Of a DNA stretch of 54,786 bases, positions 1 through 7,477 are shown one piece after another. Source of the DNA: UBA73 sp964364885 (lineage in GTDB: Archaea; Nanobdellota; Nanobdellia; Pacearchaeales; GW2011-AR1); the NCBI GenBank assembly GCA_964364885.1, contig CAYIOA010000002.1:1-54786 (forward strand). Direction: 5' to 3'. Both the position numbers and the translations under genes were made by a program. Position 1 is the stretch's first letter. Each line of letters begins with the position of its first letter. The notes beneath the pieces were generated by a model. It saw only the letters and a list, made by a program, of their open reading frames with translations. It searched no databases and was not told where the DNA came from.

Positions 1-233
1 TCATGGCTTTCAATCTCATAGCCAAAAACCCTATCAGACACCTTTATCTCCCTAAGCCTATCAATAAGTCTATCACCTTTTTTCCCAGCCTTATACTTCA
101 CAAAAATCGGATCTCCCTCATTATCAAAGAAATCAAAATCAACAAAACGATAATTTCCAAATTCTAGCATGTACGTAGGACCTCTGCTCACAGAAACCTT
201 CATCAGCTCAGGCAAATCTCTAAGCAATTGCAT
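1..233 (-). CDS. Unrecognised protein, cut by the left edge
   Basis: The reverse strand reads from an ATG at 233 through 77 complete codons without a stop and leaves the window, so only the N-terminal part is visible. It begins MQLLRDLPEL and is rich in charged and aromatic residues, for example FVDFDFFDNEG around residues 32-42. There is no signal peptide or membrane segment in the visible part. I do not recognise the family. The open frame and the ordinary start codon support a real gene, but length and function cannot be judged here. Confidence 0.55.
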   Translation of the reverse strand, partial: MQLLRDLPELMKVSVSRGPTYMLEFGNYRFVDFDFFDNEGDPIFVKYKAGKKGDRLIDRLREIKVSDRVFGYEIESH

Positions 234-286
234 AATGCAAAATTAATTTCTCGCTTTTTAAGTTTTTCTATGTTAAAAGAGAATTC

Positions 287-664
287 TCAAGCAAAAATTT
301 TTTTATATTTATTAAATGCAATGAGTGCAGGAATCAAGAACATAAAAAAATGCAGAAACATAAACAAGAATACAAAAAACAGATCATAGCCTTGTAAGAA
401 ATATTTAGTCTGCAAGACAACTGAAATCAATCCCGCAAATATCAATGCCCTTTTATTCGTGCTCTCAATCCTATATTTCGAAGCAATCCACAAAGCAACA
501 AGTCCCCATAAAGTTGCAAATATAATTTTATTCCTATAATATTCAAAATCAACAAAAAATTCCGGGCGGGAAGAATGAACTCCCCAGTCTATCAATGTCG
601 CAACAACGACGATAAGTAATACAATCCCGACTTGTTTCGCTAAATTACCTCTTTTTTTAATCAT
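287..664 (-). CDS. Small multi-pass membrane protein, unknown function
   Basis: A 125-residue protein made almost entirely of four hydrophobic helices (about residues 11-28, 44-60, 70-86 and 95-115) with a basic N-terminus (MIKKRGN) and a basic C-terminus (NKYKKIFA). I chose the ATG at 664 because a GAGGTGA ribosome-binding site lies just before it; a GTG nine bases upstream overlaps that site. It is divergent from the Cys-rich gene at 745. I do not recognise the family. Position of the charged residues suggests an integral membrane protein of the cell envelope. Confidence 0.7.
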   Translation of the reverse strand: MIKKRGNLAKQVGIVLLIVVVATLIDWGVHSSRPEFFVDFEYYRNKIIFATLWGLVALWIASKYRIESTNKRALIFAGLISVVLQTKYFLQGYDLFFVFLFMFLHFFMFLIPALIAFNKYKKIFA

Positions 665-744
665 AAAAATCACCTCTCTCTTAAGTACACTCTATCTTTT
701 AAACTTATAACAAAATATAAAAACATCTATTAATTTATAAAAAG

Positions 745-1197
745 ATGAATAAAAAAAAGAAAACAATTTTAATTATCTCATCTGTTGTAATTGTTTCAAT
801 AGTTATTGCCACAACATTTTATACCTCTATTCTCCTAGACAAAAAATGTAATTATAATTCTCAGACAAAAAAATATATCGGGAAATCCAAAACTGAATGT
901 GAGAGACTATTGTTTCAATGCGAAGAAAATTCGCAGGCGTTTTTCGACGACTGTGGTTGTGGCTGCGAAACAAAAAATTCAAACAGTCCCCCTCGAACAC
1001 CTGAAGAAACTCTTTGCGGCCCGAAAAGCGGGCTGGCAGAATCATGTACAGAGGTTTACGCTCCTGTTTGCGGCTGGTTTAATCCCGAAAAAATAGAATG
1101 TATAAAGTATCCCTGTGCCCAAACATTCTTAAACAGCTGTTTTGCCTGCGCAAACAAAGATATTTTATCCTGGACAGCCGGAGAATGTCCAGAATAA
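745..1197 (+). CDS. Membrane-anchored Cys-rich protein with Kazal-like segment
   Basis: This 150-residue protein has a basic N-terminus and one hydrophobic helix (about residues 7-30), then an extracellular part with 16 cysteines. The first block (about 36-76) has the pattern Y-x-G-K-S-x-x-x-C ... C-G-C-G-C, like the eight-cysteine-cluster domain of bacterial and archaeal secreted proteins. The second block (about 92-148) contains YAPVCG, the core of Kazal-type inhibitor domains. All cysteines lie outside the membrane, so disulfides are expected. A TATA-like AAAATATAAAA at about 712-722 fits leaderless transcription from 745. A protease-inhibitor role is possible but not shown. Confidence 0.75.
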   Translation: MNKKKKTILIISSVVIVSIVIATTFYTSILLDKKCNYNSQTKKYIGKSKTECERLLFQCEENSQAFFDDCGCGCETKNSNSPPRTPEETLCGPKSGLAESCTEVYAPVCGWFNPEKIECIKYPCAQTFLNSCFACANKDILSWTAGECPE

Positions 1198-1223
1198 ACA
1201 GTGTTTGAGCACCCAACACAAAA

Positions 1224-1230
1224 TTTATAA
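1224..1230 (+). promoter_or_regulatory. TATA box of the DHH phosphoesterase gene
   Basis: TTTATAA is centred 26 bases before the ATG at 1253, the distance expected for a leaderless archaeal transcript. This decides the start of the downstream gene in favour of 1253 over in-frame codons further upstream that overlap the previous gene. Confidence 0.6.
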
Positions 1231-1252
1231 TCCTCCTCATCAATATCTTAAA

Positions 1253-2860
1253 ATGAACAACAAAAACAAGAGATTTAAGCAAAAACCCAAAAGACAAATT
1301 TATAACTTTAATCATCAGGAAAGAGAAGCCCAAATAGAAAAAATAACTATGGAAAATACTGGAGAATTAATATCAATAAGCGGATTAATAGACAGCATAA
1401 CACAGACATCAGGTCCGACACTATTTTCAATTACCGACGGCACAGGAGTTTTGATTCTAAAGGGATTTGAAAGTCCGGGCGCAAGAGCATATCCCTTCAT
1501 TAAAGAAGAAGATGCAGTTCAAGCAACAGTTAAGATAAATGAATATAACGGCATGTTAGAAGGGGAAATCAAAAAAATACAAAAATTAACGCCAGAGCAA
1601 AAAGAGAGTATATACCATCAAATAGAGCAGATTGAAAGAAAAAGAGCCGAGCCGGAGAGAGTTAATTTTCTGGTAAAAAGCCCAATTTTAGATAAGCTAA
1701 GAGAAAAGTTTATAGAGGCAGCACGCGAAATCAAGCTCGCAATAATTCAAAATCGCCCAATAATTGTCCGTCACCACAACGATACAGACGGATACAGCGC
1801 AGGCTATGCTTTAGAAAAAGCGATTCTACCTTTGATAGAAAAACAACATGGCGAAGGAAAATCAGCTTGGGAGTTTTATCTTAGAGCCCCATGCGCAGCT
1901 CCATTTTATGAAATAGAGGACTCTATCAGAGACACGGCAATGTCCCTAAGAAACGAAGCAAAGTTCTCAAACAAAATGCCCATGATCATAATTGCAGACA
2001 ATGGCTCTTCTCCAGAAGATTTGTTGGCAATAAAACAAGGAAAAGTTCACGGAATAAACTTTGTCGTTATAGACCACCATTATTTTGATAAGGATGTTAT
2101 CTCGCAGGAGGTTTCAGTTCATATAAATCCTTTTCTTGTTGGGGAAGATGGTGCAAAATTTTCAGCAGGAATGCTTTGTACAGAACTAGCGCGCTTTATA
2201 GCCCCCGCAGAGAACCTTGAGCAGATTCCAGCGCTGGCAGGACTAGCAGACAGAATAAATAACCCCCCGGTCCTGGATGAATACTTGAAAATTGCTGCAA
2301 AAAAAGGATATAACAAAAGTCTCCTTTTGGATATTGCTACAGTTATAGACTTCATTTCTTCAAAATTAAGATTTATGGAGGCTCGCGAGTATATAGAAGT
2401 CCTCTTTGGAGAGCCGATGAGTAAACAAAAAACTCTCGTAGCTCTGTTGGCTCCCTACATAAATGGGCTGGAAAATAAGGGATTAGAAATAGCAAAAAAT
2501 TCAGTGAAAACAGAAAAAATAAACAAAACAACTCTGCAGTTATTGTTTATAGAGGAAATCTATTCTAGAGGATTTTATCCAAAGCCTGGAAAATGCAATG
2601 GGCTTCTTCATGATTACGCTCAAGAAAAAAAAGGAATAAAAAATATTGTCTCAGCAGCTATCTTATCAGATATGGTAACAATCCGCGCATCAGATGAGGC
2701 AAATTTTTCAGTTCATGAATTTATACTTTTTATAAACAAAAAAATTCCAGACGCTTTCCCAGAAGGCGGTGGCCACAAGAACGCCGGAGCCATAAAGTTT
2801 GTGCCAAACAAGCAAAAAGAAATAATCACCTCTTTAAAAGAATTTATAAAAATTAGATAA
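1253..2860 (+). CDS. OB-fold plus DHH/DHHA1 phosphoesterase (archaeal RecJ-like)
   Basis: A 535-residue protein. An N-terminal OB-type nucleic-acid-binding domain (about residues 30-100) is followed by a DHH catalytic domain with HHNDTDG at 174-180 and VIDHH ending at 276, and a C-terminal DHHA1 domain with GGGHKNAGA at 505-513. These are the metal- and substrate-binding motifs of the RecJ/DHH superfamily. Archaeal members are single-strand exonucleases that act in replication and repair (GAN/RecJ types) or degrade small oligonucleotides. The OB-fold favours a nucleic-acid substrate. An in-frame codon at 1142 exists, but it overlaps the preceding gene and lies upstream of the TATA box, so I place the start at 1253. 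Confidence 0.88.
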   Translation: MNNKNKRFKQKPKRQIYNFNHQEREAQIEKITMENTGELISISGLIDSITQTSGPTLFSITDGTGVLILKGFESPGARAYPFIKEEDAVQATVKINEYNGMLEGEIKKIQKLTPEQKESIYHQIEQIERKRAEPERVNFLVKSPILDKLREKFIEAAREIKLAIIQNRPIIVRHHNDTDGYSAGYALEKAILPLIEKQHGEGKSAWEFYLRAPCAAPFYEIEDSIRDTAMSLRNEAKFSNKMPMIIIADNGSSPEDLLAIKQGKVHGINFVVIDHHYFDKDVISQEVSVHINPFLVGEDGAKFSAGMLCTELARFIAPAENLEQIPALAGLADRINNPPVLDEYLKIAAKKGYNKSLLLDIATVIDFISSKLRFMEAREYIEVLFGEPMSKQKTLVALLAPYINGLENKGLEIAKNSVKTEKINKTTLQLLFIEEIYSRGFYPKPGKCNGLLHDYAQEKKGIKNIVSAAILSDMVTIRASDEANFSVHEFILFINKKIPDAFPEGGGHKNAGAIKFVPNKQKEIITSLKEFIKIR

Positions 2861-2886
2861 AAATAAAAATTTATTATTCTGCTGAA

Positions 2887-3063
2887 TTACATTGGTCTCT
2901 TGTTTCTGAAACAATCTCTGCAATAAACAGGTTTTCCTTCTGTTGGCTTGAATGGAACTTCGCATTCTTTTTGACATTCAGAACAAACTGCTTTGTGCAT
3001 TTCTCTTGGACCAAAATTTCTACGCGATCTATCGTTATTAAATCGCGAATAATTGCCGCTCAT
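2887..3063 (-). CDS. CxxC-x17-CxxC zinc-binding small protein
   Basis: A 58-residue protein found by reading the reverse strand between larger genes. It has CSEC (residues 27-30) and CRDC (48-51) separated by exactly 17 residues that include EVPFKPTEGKPVYC. This is the CxxC-x17-CxxC small zinc-ribbon family common in uncultivated bacteria and archaea with small genomes. The N-terminus is basic and Asn/Arg-rich (NYSRFNNDRSRRN), suggesting nucleic-acid contact. A strong ribosome-binding site, GGAGGG, lies just before the ATG. The function of the family is not established. Confidence 0.85.
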   Translation of the reverse strand: MSGNYSRFNNDRSRRNFGPREMHKAVCSECQKECEVPFKPTEGKPVYCRDCFRNKRPM

Positions 3064-3229
3064 TTTCGCTCCCTCCTTTCCATTGTTGAAAATTAATATT
3101 CCAGAATAAACGTTTGAATTTCCCCTTCACTTTATCTACTTTACTTCCATAGGTCTTTGTATATCCGCAATTTACAAAATAACCCCCTTTTTAAGTGTTT
3201 GCATCTTTAAAAACTCGAAAAATAGAAAA

Positions 3230-3655
3230 CTATTTCCAGACAGCAAGAATTACTCCGCTAACAACAAGAGAAACAAGCTGATAAAAAACATTAATCAGAT
3301 ACAGCTTTATAGGTTTCCCGTCCCACAATACTGTTCCTAAAGCAACAGTAGCTATAAATCCCATCCAAACCCAAAACCCAAGTTGTATTCCCGATGCAAT
3401 ATCGTCAGCTCCAACATAGGCAATAAAATGTGCGAGTACATATACCATAACAAAAGAGCCAAAAAAAGCAATCAGATATGACTTTTCCATTCCTTTTTGT
3501 TTTGATTTGTCAATATCTTTTTTGTTTTTCCCGCTTAATCTCATCCAAACATTCCCAAACAGTACTGGAGAATACCACAAAGCTCCGATGATCATGGATG
3601 CCACCGTAGCCGCTAAAACAGCGAAGTAATTAACACTAATATTAGGTATAGTCAT
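3230..3655 (-). CDS. DUF1761 family membrane protein
   Basis: A 141-residue protein with four membrane helices (about residues 8-28, 60-82, 88-108 and 116-139). The N-terminal motif NYFAVLAATVAS followed by GALWYSPVLFG and W-M-R matches the DUF1761 family, small membrane proteins of unknown function found in bacteria and archaea. A TATA-like stretch lies between it and the divergent tRNA gene. No substrate or partner can be assigned. Confidence 0.8.
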   Translation of the reverse strand: MTIPNISVNYFAVLAATVASMIIGALWYSPVLFGNVWMRLSGKNKKDIDKSKQKGMEKSYLIAFFGSFVMVYVLAHFIAYVGADDIASGIQLGFWVWMGFIATVALGTVLWDGKPIKLYLINVFYQLVSLVVSGVILAVWK

Positions 3656-3675
3656 AATATCCCATATAAAACATC

Positions 3676-3683
3676 TTTATAAA
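3676..3683 (+). promoter_or_regulatory. TATA box of the tRNA-Thr gene
   Basis: TTTATAAA is centred about 27 bases before the first base of the mature tRNA at 3707, the expected archaeal spacing. It sits in the divergent gap with the DUF1761 gene. Confidence 0.55.
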
Positions 3684-3706
3684 TATTGTTTTTGTCGTAT
3701 AATAGT

Positions 3707-3832
3707 GCCTCTATAGCTCAGTTGGTTAGAGCGCCAGTTTCGTAACCTTAAGAATGTAAATTCTTGAGGTGCTTGCGATTACGCAGCTAATCGGAACAAC
3801 TGGAAGTCGAGGGTTCAACTCCCTCTAGAGGC
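3707..3832 (+). tRNA. tRNA-Thr (anticodon CGT), intron-containing
   Basis: Acceptor stem GCCTCTA (3707-3713) pairs with TAGAGGC (3826-3832). The D-arm is GCTC/GAGC (3716-3719 and 3729-3732), the anticodon stem CCAGT (3734-3738) pairs with ACTGG (3799-3803), and the T-arm is GAGGG-TTCAACT-CCCTC. The loop reads TTCGTA before the intron, giving anticodon CGT at 3741-3743, which decodes ACG (Thr). The base after the acceptor is T, as in archaeal threonine tRNAs. CCA is not encoded, consistent with the CCA-adding enzyme at 15,236. A 53-nt intron interrupts the loop. Confidence 0.95.
3745..3797 (+). other. Intron of the tRNA-Thr gene at position 37/38
   Basis: The 53-nt intron lies at the canonical site one base after the anticodon. 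A bulge-helix-bulge core can be drawn: TTCG at 3739-3742 pairs with CGGA at 3792-3795, flanked by three-base bulges at 3743-3745 and 3796-3798, each cut after its second base. Inside, two separate hairpins form: 3746-3755 with 3760-3769 (ten pairs, one wobble, loop GTAA) and 3774-3777 with 3782-3785. The second outer helix of a strict motif is not continuous, so it is a relaxed form. Confidence 0.85.
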
Positions 3833-3908
3833 TTTTGTCAATTATCAAAATAAAATGCACAAAAGTTTTTAAACTATCTGCACTGTTCTTATCACACACG
3901 AGGTGAAA

Positions 3909-4118
3909 ATGTCAGGAAGTTGCAGAGATTTAAGAAAATATCAGGCTGATGAAGCAGTTCTAAACGCATTTTCCGCGCTTGTTTCCGGAGGAAGACCAGG
4001 GTATAAAACAGTAATAGAGAGAAAAAAAGAAATTCTGAAATGTTCTGGCTGTCAGTTGAATTTATCAGGCGATGAAAAATTCTGCCCGGAATGCGGGACA
4101 AAGGTAAAACAAATATAA
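3909..4118 (+). CDS. Small zinc-ribbon protein, unknown function
   Basis: A 69-residue protein with a C-terminal zinc ribbon: CSGC at about residues 47-50 and CPEC at 61-64, the latter followed by GTKV as in the common zinc-ribbon fold. The N-terminal half has CRDLRKYQADEAVLNAF and is predicted helical. GAGGTG precedes the ATG at 3909 by three bases; an in-frame GTG within that site is less likely as start. It lies 37 bases before the ArgRS gene on the same strand. No specific function is recognised. Confidence 0.7.
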   Translation: MSGSCRDLRKYQADEAVLNAFSALVSGGRPGYKTVIERKKEILKCSGCQLNLSGDEKFCPECGTKVKQI

Positions 4119-4155
4119 AGAATAGTTTTATTAATTAAGACTTGCATTTCTACAG

Positions 4156-5826
4156 ATGAGAGAAAAAATTTCTTCGATTCTGGAAAAGTTTGTCCCTTTG
4201 AAAAAATCAGAGATAAACGACTTAATTGAAATTCCCCCTTCCTTAAACCTTGGAGATTATGCTCTCCCCTGTTTTATTTTATCAAAAAAACTAAAAAAAG
4301 AGCCTGCGGAAATAGCGAAAGAGCTGGCAAGGAAGATAAAGTCAAAGGAGTTTGAGAAAATCGAGGCAAACGGCCCGTATTTAAATTTCTTTATAGACTC
4401 TAGATATCTAACAGAACAAACGCTTTCAAGAATAGTAAAAGAAAGAGAGAAATACGGCTCTTCAAACATAGGTAAAGGAAAGAAAATACTAATAGAAATG
4501 TCTTCTCCAAACATAGCCAAGCCGTTTGGAATAGGCCATCTAAGGTCAACAATAATAGGAAATTCAATATCCAATATCTGCTCTTTTCTCGGGTACAAAA
4601 CAATACGTCTAAATTATTTAGGAGACTGGGGAACCTCTTCTGGCAAGATTTTAGCAGGCTACAAACATTTCGGCTCAGAAAAAGCTCTGAAGTTGAATCC
4701 TCTGCATCATCTCTACGACATTTATGTAAAGACTTCCAAAGACGAAAAATTTGAAGAACTAGGAAGACAATGGTTCAAGAAGCTGGAATCGGGGGACAAA
4801 GAAGCTGTCAAAACGTGGCGAAAATTCAGGGAGATAAGCGTAAAAGAATTCAACAAAATCTACAAATCTCTCGATATAAAGTTTGATGTAATATCTGGCG
4901 AATCCTTGTATGACAAGAAAATTAATTCTGTTGTTTTAGACTTAAAAAAGAAAGATCTTATCAAGAGGTCAGAAGGAGCAGACATAATAGACTTGAATAA
5001 GTATGCTCTAGGAGTTGCTTTGGTAAGAAAATCAGACGGCACGACATTGTATGTAACAAGGGATATTGCAGCAGCCATTGACAGGTATAAAAAGTACAAA
5101 TTTGAAAGAATGTTTTATGAAGTTGGGCAGGAGCAAAAACTTCACTTTAAACAGCTGTTTAAGATTTTAGAATTATTGGGTTGCAAGTGGGTAAAATCAT
5201 GCGCCCATATAGACCATGGTTTATACTTAGACAAAGACGGGAGAAAGTTTGCAACAAGAACAGGAAAAACTGTTTTTATGGCTGATATCCTGGAAGAAAC
5301 AAAAAAACTAGCTAAAATAGAGATTTCTAAAAGAGGGAAATTACCTATAAAATATCTTGAAAAAAGAGCTCAGGCAATAGCAATAGCCTCAATATTTTAT
5401 GGAGATCTGAAGAATCACAGATCAAATGACATTGTCTTTGACATTAATCGGTTTGTATCTTTTGAAGGAAACACCGGTCCATATTTGCTCTACACATATG
5501 CAAGAGCAAGAAATATCTTAAGAAAAGCAAAATATAATCCCAAACTAAGATACAAAATTGAAAAATTATCAGATGCAGAGAAGTCAATAATCTCAGAGTT
5601 GAACAAATTCGGAGAAGTTGTCTACCAGTCTTATATCTCCCTTTCCCCTAATCTTATAGCTAACTATGCCTACACTCTCTCACAAATCTTCAACGAATTC
5701 TATCACTCCTGCCCCGTTATCGGCTCTGAAAATGAACAATTTCGCTTAGCCCTTGTAGATTCAACCTCGCAGGTCATAAAAAATTCCCTAAACTTGCTAG
5801 GAATTAGCACTCTGGAAAGTTTATAA
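4156..5826 (+). CDS. argS: Arginyl-tRNA synthetase
   Basis: A 556-residue class I aminoacyl-tRNA synthetase that charges tRNA-Arg. The N-terminal additional domain has NLGDYALPCF at 31-40 (typical ArgRS), the catalytic HIGH-type motif is GIGHLRST at 125-132, and the LNYLGDWGT segment follows. The region after the catalytic core has EVGQEQKLHF and a degenerate KMSKS-type loop ATRTGK, as usual in many ArgRS. The C-terminal anticodon-binding helical domain contains FEGNTGPYLLYTYAR, characteristic of the DALR domain. Length is normal for the family. ATG at 4156 follows an AT-rich gap and gives the expected N-terminus. Confidence 0.97.
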   Translation: MREKISSILEKFVPLKKSEINDLIEIPPSLNLGDYALPCFILSKKLKKEPAEIAKELARKIKSKEFEKIEANGPYLNFFIDSRYLTEQTLSRIVKEREKYGSSNIGKGKKILIEMSSPNIAKPFGIGHLRSTIIGNSISNICSFLGYKTIRLNYLGDWGTSSGKILAGYKHFGSEKALKLNPLHHLYDIYVKTSKDEKFEELGRQWFKKLESGDKEAVKTWRKFREISVKEFNKIYKSLDIKFDVISGESLYDKKINSVVLDLKKKDLIKRSEGADIIDLNKYALGVALVRKSDGTTLYVTRDIAAAIDRYKKYKFERMFYEVGQEQKLHFKQLFKILELLGCKWVKSCAHIDHGLYLDKDGRKFATRTGKTVFMADILEETKKLAKIEISKRGKLPIKYLEKRAQAIAIASIFYGDLKNHRSNDIVFDINRFVSFEGNTGPYLLYTYARARNILRKAKYNPKLRYKIEKLSDAEKSIISELNKFGEVVYQSYISLSPNLIANYAYTLSQIFNEFYHSCPVIGSENEQFRLALVDSTSQVIKNSLNLLGISTLESL

Positions 5827-5870
5827 TACTAAAACACAATAATTAAAAATCTTGATTATAGTCTTATTCT

Positions 5871-6038
5871 ATGAATACTTCCGCATTATTAACGCTCAAT
5901 GGAATACTTCTCTTAGTCTTATTAATAACTCTTCTTTTTGTCCTGACTAAAGATGGAACTATGAAGAAGAATGCTGGGAAAATTGAAGAAGATATAAAGA
6001 AGATAAAAGAGCAGATAACAAGCTCCTTTCTTGATTAA
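5871..6038 (+). CDS. 55-residue single-pass membrane protein
   Basis: The frame from ATG 5871 to TAA 6036-6038 encodes one hydrophobic helix (about residues 11-26) and a charged tail KKNAGKIEEDIKKIKEQI that should form a coiled coil in the cytosol. An A/T-rich TATA-like ATTAAAAAT lies about 27 bases upstream. It ends just before the promoter of the SRP RNA gene. It resembles in build, not clearly in sequence, the 94-residue protein at 34,470. The function is unknown. Confidence 0.6.
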   Translation: MNTSALLTLNGILLLVLLITLLFVLTKDGTMKKNAGKIEEDIKKIKEQITSSFLD

Positions 6039-6048
6039 AAAGCTTAGG

Positions 6049-6060
6049 TTTATAAAATAT
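6049..6060 (+). promoter_or_regulatory. TATA box of the SRP RNA gene
   Basis: TTTATAAAATAT is centred about 26 bases before 6078, where the terminal helix of the SRP RNA begins. Confidence 0.6.
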
Positions 6061-6077
6061 CCTTTTTTGGTATTTTG

Positions 6078-6338
6078 GTGCAGACAAGTCGGCGCGTTAG
6101 CCCTGCGCCATTCGCAAACGGGCTTCATGGCGAACTTAAAGGAGCGCGTGAGATCGAGGGTTAGCGGACTCTTATCTAACGTTGACGTTTTGTCCTGCTC
6201 GACCGCGCTCTTGCAAAATGGGTCAGGCCGTGAAAGGAGCAGCCCTAAACAGGAAGCGGGGTGCTGGCAGGGTAGCAAAACCGAGGATGGTAAGAATCAT
6301 CCGCTCAATCCAAAATCGAGCAATCTCCCCGTCTGCAC
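6078..6338 (+). ncRNA. ffs: Signal recognition particle (7S) RNA
   Basis: The segment is far richer in G and C than its neighbours and its ends pair perfectly: GTGCAGAC at 6078-6085 with GTCTGCAC at 6331-6338. The diagnostic SRP54-binding helix 8 is at 6220-6245: GGGTCAGG, a GTGA tetraloop at 6230-6233, and AGCAGCCC on the 3' side, matching the conserved symmetric and asymmetric loops. The 5' part, with GCGTTAGCCCTG and CGCAAACGGGC, looks like the archaeal Alu-domain helices 2-4. It scaffolds the particle that delivers nascent membrane proteins to SecY. Open frames through it, including a long N-terminal extension of the next gene, are spurious. Confidence 0.92.
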
Positions 6339-6342
6339 ACAA

Positions 6343-6352
6343 TTTATTTAAA
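6343..6352 (+). promoter_or_regulatory. TATA box of the pilin-like pair
   Basis: TTTATTTAAA is centred 27 bases before the ATG at 6374 and begins right after the SRP RNA. It supports 6374 as the start of a leaderless transcript. Confidence 0.5.
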
Positions 6353-6373
6353 TTCCCCTTTCTATCAATAAAA

Positions 6374-6910
6374 ATGAAAAAAAGAGGGCAGGTCTATCTT
6401 TTAGCTACACTCATCTTAGTCAGTGTGATTGTAAGTCTAGGCACTGTTTATAACAAAGCAAAATTCAATAAAGAAGACGCAACAGCTTTTTATTTAGCAG
6501 ACGAAATCTATTTCGAAGCAAATCAAATAATTGAGCATAGCATAAGAAATTCAGTCCAAGATGCAGTTGTAGCCACTAAGATCGAGGAGTTGCTAGACTA
6601 CTATGCCTCCTCAAATCCCTATAATGACCTTATAGTTATTTACGGAACCCAGCAAACCTTAACAGCTTTCTTTTATGATAATCTCCAAGTCAGCACTCTA
6701 GAAATAAATAATCAGCAAATTTCCAATAATCCAACAACTCTGCTCTCATCTAGCAATCCTGGAACAATCAAAATTACAACTCAGGGCAAAGATATAAATT
6801 ATCAGTTTACTCTGCATCAAGGTAAAAACTTTCTTGTATTAATAAAAAAGGAGAGACAAGGAGAAACCTTTATAGCAATCCCGAAAGGAATTGACATAAC
6901 ACATGTATAA
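6374..6910 (+). CDS. Pilin-like secreted protein
   Basis: A 178-residue protein starting MKKRGQVYLLATLILVSVIV, that is, a short basic leader, a glycine and a long hydrophobic helix. This build resembles archaeal type IV pilin precursors cut by a prepilin peptidase after the glycine, although the residues after it (Q-V-Y) are less typical. The rest is a polar domain rich in Asn, Gln and Thr, as expected outside the cell. It overlaps the next pilin-like gene by eight bases, so the two are probably co-translated. The start at 6374 is chosen because upstream in-frame codons lie in the SRP RNA. Confidence 0.75.
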   Translation: MKKRGQVYLLATLILVSVIVSLGTVYNKAKFNKEDATAFYLADEIYFEANQIIEHSIRNSVQDAVVATKIEELLDYYASSNPYNDLIVIYGTQQTLTAFFYDNLQVSTLEINNQQISNNPTTLLSSSNPGTIKITTQGKDINYQFTLHQGKNFLVLIKKERQGETFIAIPKGIDITHV

Positions 6911-7415
6911 AATACTTAATATATCTGCTAAAAAGAGAGGAATAAGTTTGATAGTTTCCTATGTGTTGCTTATCGTAATAGGTATAGCTGTCGCATTAAT
7001 AGTATACACATATTTAAAATTATATCTTCCTTCCCAGACTCCAGAGTGTCCTTCTGATTTAGCTCTCGCGATTCAAGACTCAACCTGCACAATTACAAAT
7101 AAAAAACTAACATTAACAATTATAAACAAAGGCTTATTTAATGTTTCAGTTTATTTTCTAAGATTTGGAGATGTCGACCGTGATGTCTTACAGCAATTAA
7201 ACAGAAATCAGGAATATTTCCCCTATCCACTTGCTCCTGTAGATAATCTGGCAACTTCTCCTAAAGAAGAAGATGAAGTTACACTGATCTTTAATCTTCC
7301 AAGTTCACTCAGCGCAGGAAAAAAGAAAATTGAAATCCAGCCAGCAATTGTAGAGAAAGGTGTCTTTTATCCTTGTGAAAAAGCAGTTATAACACAAGAA
7401 GTTGATTGCGTCTGA
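6903..7415 (+). CDS. Archaeal type IV pilin/archaellin-like protein
   Basis: A 170-residue protein with a class III signal: KKRG at residues 10-13 followed by ISLIVSYVLLIVIGIAVALIV, the classic N-terminal helix of archaeal pilins. The extracellular part contains CPSDLALAIQDSTC and DNLATSPKEEDEV and a further Cys pair near the end, suggesting disulfides. It shares its N-terminal pattern with the proteins at 22,382 and 29,070. With the preceding gene it may form a minor-pilin pair. No peptidase for processing is seen in the window. Confidence 0.8.
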   Translation: MYKILNISAKKRGISLIVSYVLLIVIGIAVALIVYTYLKLYLPSQTPECPSDLALAIQDSTCTITNKKLTLTIINKGLFNVSVYFLRFGDVDRDVLQQLNRNQEYFPYPLAPVDNLATSPKEEDEVTLIFNLPSSLSAGKKKIEIQPAIVEKGVFYPCEKAVITQEVDCV

Positions 7416-7445
7416 TAGAAACTGGAAATTTGTTTAAAACAATAA

Positions 7446-7457
7446 TCTATATATAAT
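7446..7457 (+). promoter_or_regulatory. TATA box of mre11-rad50
   Basis: TCTATATATAAT is centred 27 bases before the ATG at 7478, fitting a leaderless mre11-rad50 message. Confidence 0.6.
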
Positions 7458-7477
7458 CAGACAAAACTTCTGTTAAT

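Noticed and set aside
1142..1252. Longer N-terminus for the DHH phosphoesterase
   Set aside because: It overlaps the preceding gene by 56 bases and lies upstream of the TATA box.
6031..6373. Open frames on both strands (including a 64-residue extension of the pilin-like gene at 6374)
   Set aside because: They lie across the SRP RNA, which has clear terminal and helix 8 pairing, and a TATA box sits after the RNA.
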